From a virus: a DNA stretch of 22,497 nucleotides. Below, piece after piece: positions 1 through 6,127 of the stretch (positions within the stretch are counted from its first letter, which is position 1; the number at the start of each line of letters is the position of its first letter). A program made the translations under genes and the position numbers. The notes under the pieces are model-generated. The model had not been told where the DNA came from. It saw only the letters and a list, made by a program, of their open reading frames with translations, and did not search any database. The stretch is from positions 1-22,497 of the IMG/VR virus record IMGVR_UViG_3300024324_000094; one strand, written 5' to 3'.

Positions 1-1
1 G

Positions 2-757
2 TCATACAGTCCCGAGAGAATGTTGCATCCCCTTAACCAACAAAAATCAATGTGGAAGGGTCAAATTGGAGTAGTTAAAAGTCCAGTACCATATGATTAC
101 GCTTTCACATTGTCAGTGTTTGTAAAAAATGCGGATGACGGAACACAAATAATTGAACAGATAGTACCGTTTTTTCAACCCGATTTTACAGTAACTATAA
201 ATGCACTTCCAACAATGGGAATCAAGTTAGATGTTCCTATTATTTTAAATGGTGTTAATATTGAAGATTCATATGAAGGTGATTATCAAACACGAAGAGC
301 AATAGTTTGGACATTAGATTTTACAGTTAAGGGTTTTCTTTATCCGAATATTAAAGGTAAAGGATTTGGTGACGGTAGTGATGATCAGGCAACAGCATTA
401 ATACGCACATCAATTATCAATTTTCATATAATGCCGTATAGAGATCCAGGCTCGGTAGACGCCGAAAGAATTTTATTAGAATCAGATACAGGGTTTGGAA
501 AAGGTAGGGATGAAATATTAAATGAAGATGATTCCAAAATGTTATTAGAAACAACTAGAACAGATATTAATGCAACATTAGTAAAATCAAGATTTACATC
601 TAAAGTACCTATAGATGTACCAGCTGGCGATGATTATTATGAACCAACAGAAACAAGAGATTTCTTTGCAGAAGGTCTTGAATGGGATCCAGCTACAGGT
701 ACTGATACAATGGGTGGTACATTAGATATAAACGCATTCGGTAATTCAAACAAATGA
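2..757 (+). CDS. 15: Tail sheath stabiliser / tail completion protein gp15 (5' partial)
   Basis: This protein caps the top of the contractile tail, stabilises the sheath and provides the surface to which the head joins. The frame is open from the first bases, so the N-terminus lies outside the window; 251 residues are visible, while T4 gp15 has 272 including an N-terminal part with no counterpart here. The Met at position 20 is therefore probably internal. From memory of T4 gp15, the segment IIEQIVPFFQPDFTVTI matches its VEQILPYFQPHF region, and the later YEGDYQTRRAIVWTLDFTVKG matches the DGDNLSRRRIEWSLTFEVNG region, in the same order and spacing. The next gene, the small terminase, starts in an ATGA overlap with this stop, as expected for the T4 order 15-16. 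Confidence in the identity is high. Confidence 0.88.
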   Translation, partial: SYSPERMLHPLNQQKSMWKGQIGVVKSPVPYDYAFTLSVFVKNADDGTQIIEQIVPFFQPDFTVTINALPTMGIKLDVPIILNGVNIEDSYEGDYQTRRAIVWTLDFTVKGFLYPNIKGKGFGDGSDDQATALIRTSIINFHIMPYRDPGSVDAERILLESDTGFGKGRDEILNEDDSKMLLETTRTDINATLVKSRFTSKVPIDVPAGDDYYEPTETRDFFAEGLEWDPATGTDTMGGTLDINAFGNSNK

Positions 758-1209
758 TTAAAGATAAAATGGAAACTATTGAAAATATTGATAAGCAGGT
801 TGACCCTAAAACGGTTGATACAAAATTAGATGAGGTATTTGAGATTACACCAACATCTAAAAATGAACCTGTTGTATATAAAAAACCAGAAGTGAATGAT
901 GATGGAATGGATACTGATTTTCAGTATGCACGAGAAAATATATATAATGTGATAGAGAGAGGGTCTGACGCCATGGAGGGCTTACTTGAAGTAGCTAGGG
1001 AAACAGAACACCCGAGAGCATACGAAGTAGTAGGTCAGTTAGTTGATAAGTTAACAAATGCAAATAAAGAGTTAATGGGATTACATAAAACAAAAAAAAG
1101 CATGTCAGATGAAGTCGTAAGGTCACCTCAAAATGTTACTAACGCACTATTTGTAGGGAGTACAGCTGATCTTCAGAAGATGCTGAAACAGAAATCTAAG
1201 GAGGCGTAA
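754..1209 (+). CDS. 16: Terminase small subunit gp16
   Basis: The small terminase subunit recognises concatemeric DNA and stimulates the ATPase and nuclease of the large subunit during packaging. The 151-residue length fits T4 gp16 (about 164). The central helical region, roughly residues 50-118, matches the T4 pattern: ARENIY, then a helix ending ARETEHPRAYEVV, then LVDKLTNANKELMGLHK, which parallels [27 protein letters not shown] in T4. Near the end, ALFVGSTADLQKML matches the T4 segment VFMGSPTELMD. The start overlaps the gp15 stop by four bases (ATGA), which suggests translational coupling; a second ATG at 769 is possible. Unlike T4, the large subunit does not follow directly but lies 5.6 kb downstream. 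Confidence 0.85.
   Translation: MIKDKMETIENIDKQVDPKTVDTKLDEVFEITPTSKNEPVVYKKPEVNDDGMDTDFQYARENIYNVIERGSDAMEGLLEVARETEHPRAYEVVGQLVDKLTNANKELMGLHKTKKSMSDEVVRSPQNVTNALFVGSTADLQKMLKQKSKEA
1198..1204 (+). promoter_or_regulatory. Strong Shine-Dalgarno supporting a GTG start
   Basis: AAGGAGG lies seven bases upstream of the GTG at 1212, inside the last codons of the small terminase gene. It fixes GTG as the start of the membrane protein that opens the accessory insert. Confidence 0.7.
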
Positions 1210-1211
1210 GC

Positions 1212-1562
1212 GTGGAATCGCTATTCAGTGCGGTAAATATAACAATGTTTGGGATTATATTATTTTCCTCATTGTTCATATTTCTATTCAACTACAGACA
1301 CGATAATAAAGACAAGTATCAGGGCAAGTATTCTCTAATTGTATTTGATCTTTTCATTAACATGGGTATGTCAATTACTGGTTATATTTTAGTATGGCTA
1401 GTATTTGAAAACGTTCCACAATTAGCTCCATTTAACACTTATAGATTTCCAGTAGGATATATGTTTGGTTTGACTTCTAATATAAGCATTCCAATTGTTT
1501 TGAAGTGGTTTACATCACAAATCACTAAAAAGTTAAATGAAGCAGTGAAGAAAGGAGTATAA
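1212..1562 (+). CDS. Small integral membrane protein, possibly holin-like, unknown function
   Basis: I do not recognise a family. The 116-residue protein starts with GTG behind a strong ribosome binding site. It has three hydrophobic stretches at about residues 8-27, 41-65 and 80-100, and a short basic C-terminal tail (KKLNEAVKKG). A small size, three helices and a charged tail are compatible with a holin, but also with a membrane partner for the next gene. Its stop overlaps the start of the cytochrome-domain gene (TAATG), so the two are probably translated together. That coupling is the main hint that it may work with the cytochrome and binding protein rather than in lysis. Confidence 0.7.
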   Translation: MESLFSAVNITMFGIILFSSLFIFLFNYRHDNKDKYQGKYSLIVFDLFINMGMSITGYILVWLVFENVPQLAPFNTYRFPVGYMFGLTSNISIPIVLKWFTSQITKKLNEAVKKGV

Positions 1563-2020
1563 TGGCGGTAAAACCTAAACAAACTACTGCTCCTGAAGAA
1601 GTTGCGGACGAACATGTCGAGGTAATGGAATTAGAACCAGTAAAAGCCATTGAAATAGAAACTAAAAATCTAGTAGCATCAAGTAGAATATTCATATACA
1701 CTATAATAGGATTACTGGCATATTTAATTTTCTTAGTAATACCAGATATTTCCGAGAAGGTTACATGGGTGGAAAAGGATCTTAATTCTGTATTAGTACA
1801 ATCAGAAAGATTCAAAAAATCCACCAGAGTATTTGCAAGAGATAATCAATGTGCATCTTGTCACTTAGAGCCTGATTATCTTCTTCATAATCTCTTAACG
1901 AAGTATCCTAGTTTTTCAGATATTAAATCATTTATGTCTGTAGGACATCAACGATATTATACAATGACTCAACCTATATCAGATGCTGAACTCTTAGCAA
2001 TTTATAGGACTTTACAATGA
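1562..2020 (+). CDS. Membrane-anchored monohaem c-type cytochrome-domain protein
   Basis: The protein has 152 residues. Residues 1-42 are acidic and probably cytoplasmic. One transmembrane helix spans about 43-60 (RIFIYTIIGLLAYLIFLVI). A linker follows, then a compact C-terminal domain with a haem-c attachment motif CASCH at residues 97-101. Met135 in YTMTQPISDAELLAIYRTL is a good candidate for the distal ligand, because Met followed by Pro and then a final helix ending in Tyr-x-x-Leu is typical of class I cytochromes c. The domain is short, about 60 residues. Haem attachment would need the host maturation system in the periplasm. The gene overlaps both neighbours (TAATG upstream, ATGA downstream). 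The role is inferred to be electron transfer or interference with a host respiratory complex; structure and haem binding are untested. CXXCH can occur by chance, but here it coincides with the right topology and C-terminal helix. Confidence 0.75.
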   Translation: MAVKPKQTTAPEEVADEHVEVMELEPVKAIEIETKNLVASSRIFIYTIIGLLAYLIFLVIPDISEKVTWVEKDLNSVLVQSERFKKSTRVFARDNQCASCHLEPDYLLHNLLTKYPSFSDIKSFMSVGHQRYYTMTQPISDAELLAIYRTLQ

Positions 2021-3138
2021 TCATGGTTGGCAAACTTCTTGCATTTTTAATATTTTTAGTTATATCAGCATATCCCGGTAAAGCCAAAGATTCTCCTCAT
2101 GATCGTACTGGCGCAGTAGTTAGCAAAATAAAACAAATAGAATACATTCCAACATATGGATCAACGTTTAAAAGAGTAAAAGAACGTGGTCATATAATAT
2201 GTGGTGCCAAAGATTCTATGCCAGGTTTTGGAGAAGAGCTTTGGGATGCAGAAACAGGCGTATTAAAATTTCAGGGCTTTGATATAGATATTTGTAGGGC
2301 AATTGCTACTGCAGTATTCGGAGATAAGGAAAAGGTTGAATATGAAATAATAGATGGTAAAACAAGATTTAGTTATTTAATAGATGGAACGGTTGATGTG
2401 GTATCGGCTACTGTTACATACACATATACTAGAAATGTTCTTAAAAAATTAGAGTTCATGCCCACTACATATTATGATGGACAAGGATTTATTGTTCGAA
2501 AGACTCTTGGTGTATCATCTGCAAAGCAAATGGATGGTGCAAGAATATGTTATAGTTCAACCGGAACTGCCGCAAAAAATACTAAGGATTTTTTTACAAA
2601 ACATTTTCTTAATTATGTTCCAGTTGTGGTGCCAGTTGGAGAAAAATCTAAAGATTATTACTTAGATCGTAAATGTGATATGTATGGCACAGATCGCTCC
2701 GGTTTAGCATCTAATAGAATTGGTTTTAAAAATCCGGAACAACATGTGATCCTTCCAGAAATTATTTCAAAAGAACCTCTTGGTCCAGTAGTAAAATATG
2801 GAGATCAACAATGGTCTGATATTGTAAGGTGGACAATATATGTTCTGTTCATTGCAGAAGAAATGGGATTAAATTCAAATAATATATCTAAATTTAAAAA
2901 TAATATAGATCCAAGTATACAACGATTTATGGGCGAATTAAATGGTAATGATCATCCTCATCTAGGGGCTAAATTAGGATTAGATGCTACATGGGCATAT
3001 GAAGTTATTAAACAAGTTGGAAATTATAAAGAAATATATGAAAGAAATCTTGGTGAAAATACACCTCTAGCTCTTAAACGTGGGCTAAATAAATTGTACA
3101 CTGAAGGTGGTTTATTATATGCACCTCCATTAAAATAG
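2017..3138 (+). CDS. aapJ: Periplasmic general L-amino-acid-binding protein, AapJ-like (SBP family 3)
   Basis: Substrate-binding proteins of this type capture amino acids in the periplasm and hand them to the AapQMP ABC permease. Residues 1-23 look like a signal peptide: a hydrophobic core LLAFLIFLVISAYP and a GKA site before KDSP. The mature part follows bacterial AapJ closely in my recall: ICGAKDSMPGFG, FQGFDIDICRAIATAVFGD, TYYDGQGFIVRK, CDMYGTDRSGL, ILPEIISKEPLGPVV, VGNYKEIYERNLG and a C-terminal GGLLYAPPLK. Candidate ligand contacts are kept: Thr138/Arg139, the STGT turn at 181-184 and Asp226. AapJ's SRNTTWT segment reads SATVTYT here. At 373 residues it is slightly longer than typical AapJ (about 340). 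No permease or ATPase gene is present, so it would work with host components. The start overlaps the cytochrome gene stop (ATGA). Confidence 0.9.
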   Translation: MIMVGKLLAFLIFLVISAYPGKAKDSPHDRTGAVVSKIKQIEYIPTYGSTFKRVKERGHIICGAKDSMPGFGEELWDAETGVLKFQGFDIDICRAIATAVFGDKEKVEYEIIDGKTRFSYLIDGTVDVVSATVTYTYTRNVLKKLEFMPTTYYDGQGFIVRKTLGVSSAKQMDGARICYSSTGTAAKNTKDFFTKHFLNYVPVVVPVGEKSKDYYLDRKCDMYGTDRSGLASNRIGFKNPEQHVILPEIISKEPLGPVVKYGDQQWSDIVRWTIYVLFIAEEMGLNSNNISKFKNNIDPSIQRFMGELNGNDHPHLGAKLGLDATWAYEVIKQVGNYKEIYERNLGENTPLALKRGLNKLYTEGGLLYAPPLK

Positions 3139-3145
3139 GGAAAAA

Positions 3146-3463
3146 ATGCCAGATGAATTAGTCGATAAAATGTCAAATGAAATAGCCGCAGCAGAAGATA
3201 ACTTACGAATATGGACAGAAAAATATGAAATGGAAGTTAGGCGTGAAGCAGTGACTGCACAAGCGGATGCAAAGATGGCACTTGACGCGGCAAAAATAAG
3301 ATTAGAGAAGTTGACAGCACAATATAAACCAGAATATTTAACTAGGTTTGAAGCACTTCCAGTTCCACCAAAGTTTAAGCCACCATTGCCTGTAATACCA
3401 GAAGAAATTAAAAAAGAAATTCTACCAAAGGTAACCAGAAGTAAGAAGAAAAAGAAAAAGTGA
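3146..3463 (+). CDS. Coiled-coil protein with proline-rich linker and polylysine tail, unknown function
   Basis: No family is recognised. The 105-residue product has a long charged alpha-helical or coiled-coil segment (about residues 5-60, rich in Ala, Glu and Lys). A proline-rich stretch follows (PVPPKFKPPLPVIPEE, about 72-87), and the protein ends in RSKKKKKK. It starts eight bases after the AapJ-like gene, with GGGAAAAA before the ATG. No signal peptide or membrane helix is seen, so it is probably cytoplasmic. The basic tail could bind nucleic acid or anionic membrane surfaces. It reads as a real gene because it is tightly packed in the operon and has coherent low-complexity domains. Confidence 0.6.
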   Translation: MPDELVDKMSNEIAAAEDNLRIWTEKYEMEVRREAVTAQADAKMALDAAKIRLEKLTAQYKPEYLTRFEALPVPPKFKPPLPVIPEEIKKEILPKVTRSKKKKKK

Positions 3464-3502
3464 GTTAATAAAATATAAACATTATAATTAAAAAAGGATG
3501 AT

Positions 3503-3727
3503 ATGTCTTGGATTGGGAATATAATTAAAAAAGTTTTTAAAAATGAAGGTTTAAAACAACCAGAACCTGAACCTAAAAAAGCTGAGAAAAAAGTAAAAAA
3601 GAAAAATTTGAAAAGTATGACAAAAAAACAATTAGAGTCATACGGTAGAGAATTAGGTGTCGAATTGGATAGACGACATAATAAAGCTAAATTAATTGCA
3701 CGACTGGAAGAGGCGGTTGCAAATTAA
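3503..3727 (+). CDS. Small SAP/HeH-like domain protein
   Basis: This 74-residue protein has an N-terminal amphipathic stretch (MSWIGNIIKKVFKN), a Lys/Glu/Pro-rich linker, and a C-terminal helix-extended-helix motif at about residues 36-73. That motif contains the pattern SMTKKQLESYGRELG, a basic turn, then KAKLIARLEEA. The pattern fits SAP or HeH/LEM-like domains, which often bind DNA and occur in many phage proteins. AAGGATGAT precedes the ATG. The end of the gene overlaps the likely start of the holin gene. Its role is unknown; DNA binding is inferred from the domain type only. Confidence 0.6.
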   Translation: MSWIGNIIKKVFKNEGLKQPEPEPKKAEKKVKKKNLKSMTKKQLESYGRELGVELDRRHNKAKLIARLEEAVAN

Positions 3728-4001
3728 TAATACAATAAAAGAGTATTGGCGCGATTGGGCTGCACTCGTTTATTTGTTTATCTGCTTAGTAGATTTTTTT
3801 GTAGCGCCTTTGATATGGAACTTAATGATGGCGGAATATTGTGACACACATGATTGTATAAAAGAAGGTGTAACACGATGGATTCCTTTGACACTTGAAA
3901 GTGGCGCCATGTTTCATCTTTCATTCGGAGCAATCCTTGGTGCAACGTCATTTAATAAACATAAAGAGATTCACGCTAGCACTAAGTCTACTGATACTTA
4001 G
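3717..4001 (+). CDS. Putative holin of the 3TM type
   Basis: Holins form holes in the inner membrane and time lysis. The product resembles the 3TM holins of gene transfer agents and many tailed phages. It has an N-terminal RDWAALVYLFICLVDFFVAPLIW helix (about residues 12-36), a short soluble loop with two Cys, then WIPLTLESGAMFHLSFGAILGATSF (about 55-79) and a polar tail. The signature is the order LxLCLxDFxxAP, then LTLxxGxxFHLxxGAILG. There is no ATG. TTG at 3717 behind GGAAGAGG gives 94 residues and a short overlap with the preceding gene; TTG at 3696 would give 101. The last 60 or so bases also encode the start of the lipase lipoprotein in another frame. Confidence 0.72.
   Translation: MQINNTIKEYWRDWAALVYLFICLVDFFVAPLIWNLMMAEYCDTHDCIKEGVTRWIPLTLESGAMFHLSFGAILGATSFNKHKEIHASTKSTDT
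3927..3930 (+). promoter_or_regulatory. Internal ribosome binding site for the lipase lipoprotein
   Basis: GGAG lies within the holin gene, six bases before TTG 3937 and nine before GTG 3940. It supports initiation of the lipase gene inside the holin frame, and so a start much later than the first possible one at 3895. Confidence 0.5.
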
Positions 4002-4683
4002 TGGATGTGCTGAAAATAAAACTGATTCAAATAATGATCTTGATAGTGGAGATAAATCAAATCTACCAGTCACAATATCATCTCTGATTGAACACGCAGA
4101 GTATTGTAAAGTAATTTACGATAGTGGTGGTAATCAAAAAGATGAAGTTGCATTTGATGTAAAACAAGATAGTGGAATAACAATAATTATTATTAGGGGC
4201 ACTGCCAATGCAGAAAATGTCCAATCTGATATTGATGTAAGATTAGTAGATGATGCAGTCACAGGAATCAAACTTCATAAAGGATTCAGAGATGCGTCTT
4301 TAGGTGTTATGGAGATTATTGATAGAGATCATACAGTTGAACATACTGTACATATTACAGGTCACAGTTTAGGTGGAGCTATTTCACAAATAATAGGAAT
4401 GTGGCTTCATAAAAGAGGTCACAATGTTCAAATCTATTCTTACGGATCACCAAAAGTTACTTATCAAATTATGTCTGGAGGACAGCCCACTCATTGGCGT
4501 GTGGTTCGTCTTAGCGATCCTATCCCTTTTACTCCTCCCTGGCCTTATGCTCATACCGGTCTTTTTATAGATAGTCAGACTTTAGATTGGGGTCCAGATA
4601 ATGATAATGGATTAATTTCTCAAACAGATGGCTTGACTCACGCCATAGCAAAATATGTGGAAACATTGAAAGCCGCTCAATGA
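3940..4683 (+). CDS. Class 3 lipase lipoprotein
   Basis: Class 3 lipases hydrolyse acylglycerols or phospholipids with a Ser-Asp-His triad. Starting at GTG 3940 (or TTG 3937), the 247-residue product begins with a clean lipoprotein signal: QRHLINIKR, hydrophobic FTLALSLLIL, and lipobox LSGC with Cys23 as the lipidation site. A polar linker leads to the lipase fold: IIIIRGTAN for the oxyanion region, LHKGFRDA, then GHSLGG with nucleophile Ser143. It continues with YSYGSPKV, Asp193 in RLSDPIPFTPP and His205 in YAHTG. All three catalytic positions are present. Residue after Cys is Ala, so outer-membrane sorting is plausible. The start is nested in the holin gene in another frame, and the stop overlaps the PycTM-like gene. 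An attack on envelope lipids during lysis, in place of spanins, is inference. Confidence 0.85.
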   Translation: MQRHLINIKRFTLALSLLILSGCAENKTDSNNDLDSGDKSNLPVTISSLIEHAEYCKVIYDSGGNQKDEVAFDVKQDSGITIIIIRGTANAENVQSDIDVRLVDDAVTGIKLHKGFRDASLGVMEIIDRDHTVEHTVHITGHSLGGAISQIIGMWLHKRGHNVQIYSYGSPKVTYQIMSGGQPTHWRVVRLSDPIPFTPPWPYAHTGLFIDSQTLDWGPDNDNGLISQTDGLTHAIAKYVETLKAAQ

Positions 4684-5402
4684 AGGGTGAAGAAAGACCT
4701 TACTTAAAAAAATATGGAATAGAAGAAAAGGTTAACCCATTTGAAAACATTCCAGAAGATAGAACAGCCGTAGATAACATTTTAAGAGTGAATCACGGTA
4801 ATCAAATGAGATTAAACTTGATGGCTGATGCTAAAGCTAATATTATGATTACTGTTTCTTCTATTGTTTTTTCAGTCACTATAGCTAATTTAGATAATGA
4901 AATAATGAAATGGCCTTTAATAACATTTGCAGTTGGAAACTTTTTTACATTATTATTTGCCATATTTGCAATTATTCCAAAAACAGCTTATCCTAAGCTA
5001 CCACATTCCAATGAAATTGATAGAAAATCGCCTTGGTTTAATCCTTTATTTTTCGGACATTTTGCACATATTGATATTGATGAATATAAAAAAGATTACG
5101 CAGAAAAATTGTTGACTGATGATAAAATATATGATACTATGGTAGGAGATATATATGGCCAAGGAAAAGTACTTGCACTTAGTAAATATAAGTATCTCAA
5201 ATGGTCATATAATTGTTTTCTTGGAGGGATGGCATCAGCAATGGCAGTTTTTGCATTACAAGGGGCTGCAGCAGATTTTATATTAGAGTATGGATTATGG
5301 TTAAAAGATATTATATTTGAGGAAATATCATTTACTTTTGATGGACTGAGAGAAGTAGCCTGTCAAATAAGTACTCCATGTCGACAGAAATATAACTTAT
5401 AA
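4680..5402 (+). CDS. PycTM/DUF5706-like membrane protein (Pycsar effector-like)
   Basis: Pycsar effectors of the PycTM type are membrane proteins that disrupt the inner membrane when cUMP or cCMP is made during infection. This 240-residue phage product shares the family pattern as I recall it. NQMRLNLMADAKANIMITVS (residues 41-60) parallels the NHxRLSxIADxKANIxISxN signature at the start of the first helix. Two helices lie at about 54-70 and 79-100, the second ending AIFAIIPKT. A soluble region follows with NPLFFGHFA (121-129), DIYGQG (147-152) and KYKYLKWSY, then a third helix at about 176-200. A short C-terminal extension ends the protein. The start overlaps the lipase stop (ATGA). No cyclase gene is visible. 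It may act as a decoy, a lysis factor or an exclusion protein; the family call is by eye. Confidence 0.75.
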   Translation: MKGEERPYLKKYGIEEKVNPFENIPEDRTAVDNILRVNHGNQMRLNLMADAKANIMITVSSIVFSVTIANLDNEIMKWPLITFAVGNFFTLLFAIFAIIPKTAYPKLPHSNEIDRKSPWFNPLFFGHFAHIDIDEYKKDYAEKLLTDDKIYDTMVGDIYGQGKVLALSKYKYLKWSYNCFLGGMASAMAVFALQGAAADFILEYGLWLKDIIFEEISFTFDGLREVACQISTPCRQKYNL

Positions 5403-5405
5403 ATA
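5398..5405 (+). promoter_or_regulatory. Late promoter TATAAATA
   Basis: This is an exact match to the T4 late promoter -10 element recognised by gp55. It overlaps the stop codon of the PycTM-like gene and lies 31 bases before the next ATG. It would give separate late expression of the downstream membrane protein genes and the terminase. Confidence 0.6.
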
Positions 5406-5436
5406 TGATATACAGATAACTTTATGGAACGTATAA

Positions 5437-5817
5437 ATGAGTATATTGAATAGAAGTAAACGTCAAGGTGACGATAAAATAAATACTGTTAAGGAATTGA
5501 TTATTACATCAGAAGATAAATTATGGGAAAGTGATCCAATGAAAGCATTGACATTTGAAGGTACGGAACGTCGCAAAAAATTGAACTGGTGGACAAGAAC
5601 ATTTTTATCCATTGTTATAGTTCTTACTTTTTTATTCTTAGTGTGGTTACTCTTTATGGAGGACCTGCCTGATGCATCTCGCGATTTAATAAATATAATG
5701 ACCGGGGCGTATGTGGCGGTACTCGCCAAAGCAACGGACTACTGGTTCAAAGATAAAGATGATCCAGAACACAAAGAAACAGAACGAGAATTAGCAAAAG
5801 ATGCTAGCGTAAGCTAA
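5437..5817 (+). CDS. Two-helix membrane protein, holin-like
   Basis: The 126-residue product has a polar, charged N-terminal region of about 50 residues. Two transmembrane helices lie at about 53-74 (TFLSIVIVLTFLFLVWLLFM) and 82-104 (INIMTGAYVAVLAKATDYWF), joined by a short loop, and the C-terminal tail is strongly charged. The helical hairpin and charged tail resemble class II holins or other small phage membrane proteins, but I see no diagnostic motif. A late promoter lies just upstream. Because a better holin candidate lies at 3717, this could be a second holin, an antiholin or an unrelated envelope protein. Confidence 0.65.
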   Translation: MSILNRSKRQGDDKINTVKELIITSEDKLWESDPMKALTFEGTERRKKLNWWTRTFLSIVIVLTFLFLVWLLFMEDLPDASRDLINIMTGAYVAVLAKATDYWFKDKDDPEHKETERELAKDASVS

Positions 5818-5845
5818 TAAATTAAAATCTAAAAAAAGTAAAGCT

Positions 5846-6121
5846 ATGTCTTTAGAAAAAGAAAATTTAGAGGCCCATGTTGACTTATGTGCGGAGAGGT
5901 ACCAGCGCTTGGAAGAAAAGTATCAACTGCTGAAAGATACTATTGATAAAAGTAATACGGTTATTCACGAAAGAATTTCCAAAATGAAAGATAGTATGGA
6001 CGAAATGAAAGCATTATCAATAGAACAACATTTTAAACTAAATAGAATAATAATAACTACTGCTGTTGCTGTTATAGGTACTATTGTTGCCGCAGTTATT
6101 CAACAGTTGATCCATAATTAG
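5846..6121 (+). CDS. Tail-anchored coiled-coil membrane protein (XhlA-like architecture)
   Basis: This 91-residue protein has a long charged coiled coil (about residues 1-65, beginning MSLEKENLEAHVDLCAERY) and a single C-terminal transmembrane helix (about 66-88, IIITTAVAVIGTIVAAVIQQLI). Only three residues follow the helix. Proteins starting with a similar EAHVDLCAERY segment are common hypothetical proteins in marine T4-like phages. The layout resembles haemolysin XhlA-type lysis accessory proteins. It lies among holin-like genes, so a role in lysis or membrane scaffolding is possible but not shown. Confidence 0.65.
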   Translation: MSLEKENLEAHVDLCAERYQRLEEKYQLLKDTIDKSNTVIHERISKMKDSMDEMKALSIEQHFKLNRIIITTAVAVIGTIVAAVIQQLIHN

Positions 6122-6127
6122 GTTAAT

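Noticed and set aside
1525-1824. Reverse-strand frame of 99 codons over the cytochrome gene
   Set aside because: It lies opposite a gene with a clear transmembrane helix and haem motif, has no ribosome binding site or neighbours on that strand, and its protein looks like random low-complexity sequence.
3895-3939. Earlier TTG start for the lipase (45 bases upstream)
   Set aside because: It would place about 15 residues before a complete lipoprotein signal peptide and has no ribosome binding site; the GGAG at 3927 favours the later start.
5431-5438. TATAAATG upstream of and overlapping the ATG at 5437
   Set aside because: It is a one-base mismatch to the late octamer and lies too close to the start codon; the exact copy at 5398 is better placed.
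5463-5729. Reverse-strand frame opposite the two-helix membrane protein
   Set aside because: All supported genes run on the + strand, and the + strand frame has coherent transmembrane helices and a promoter; the reverse frame has no recognisable feature.
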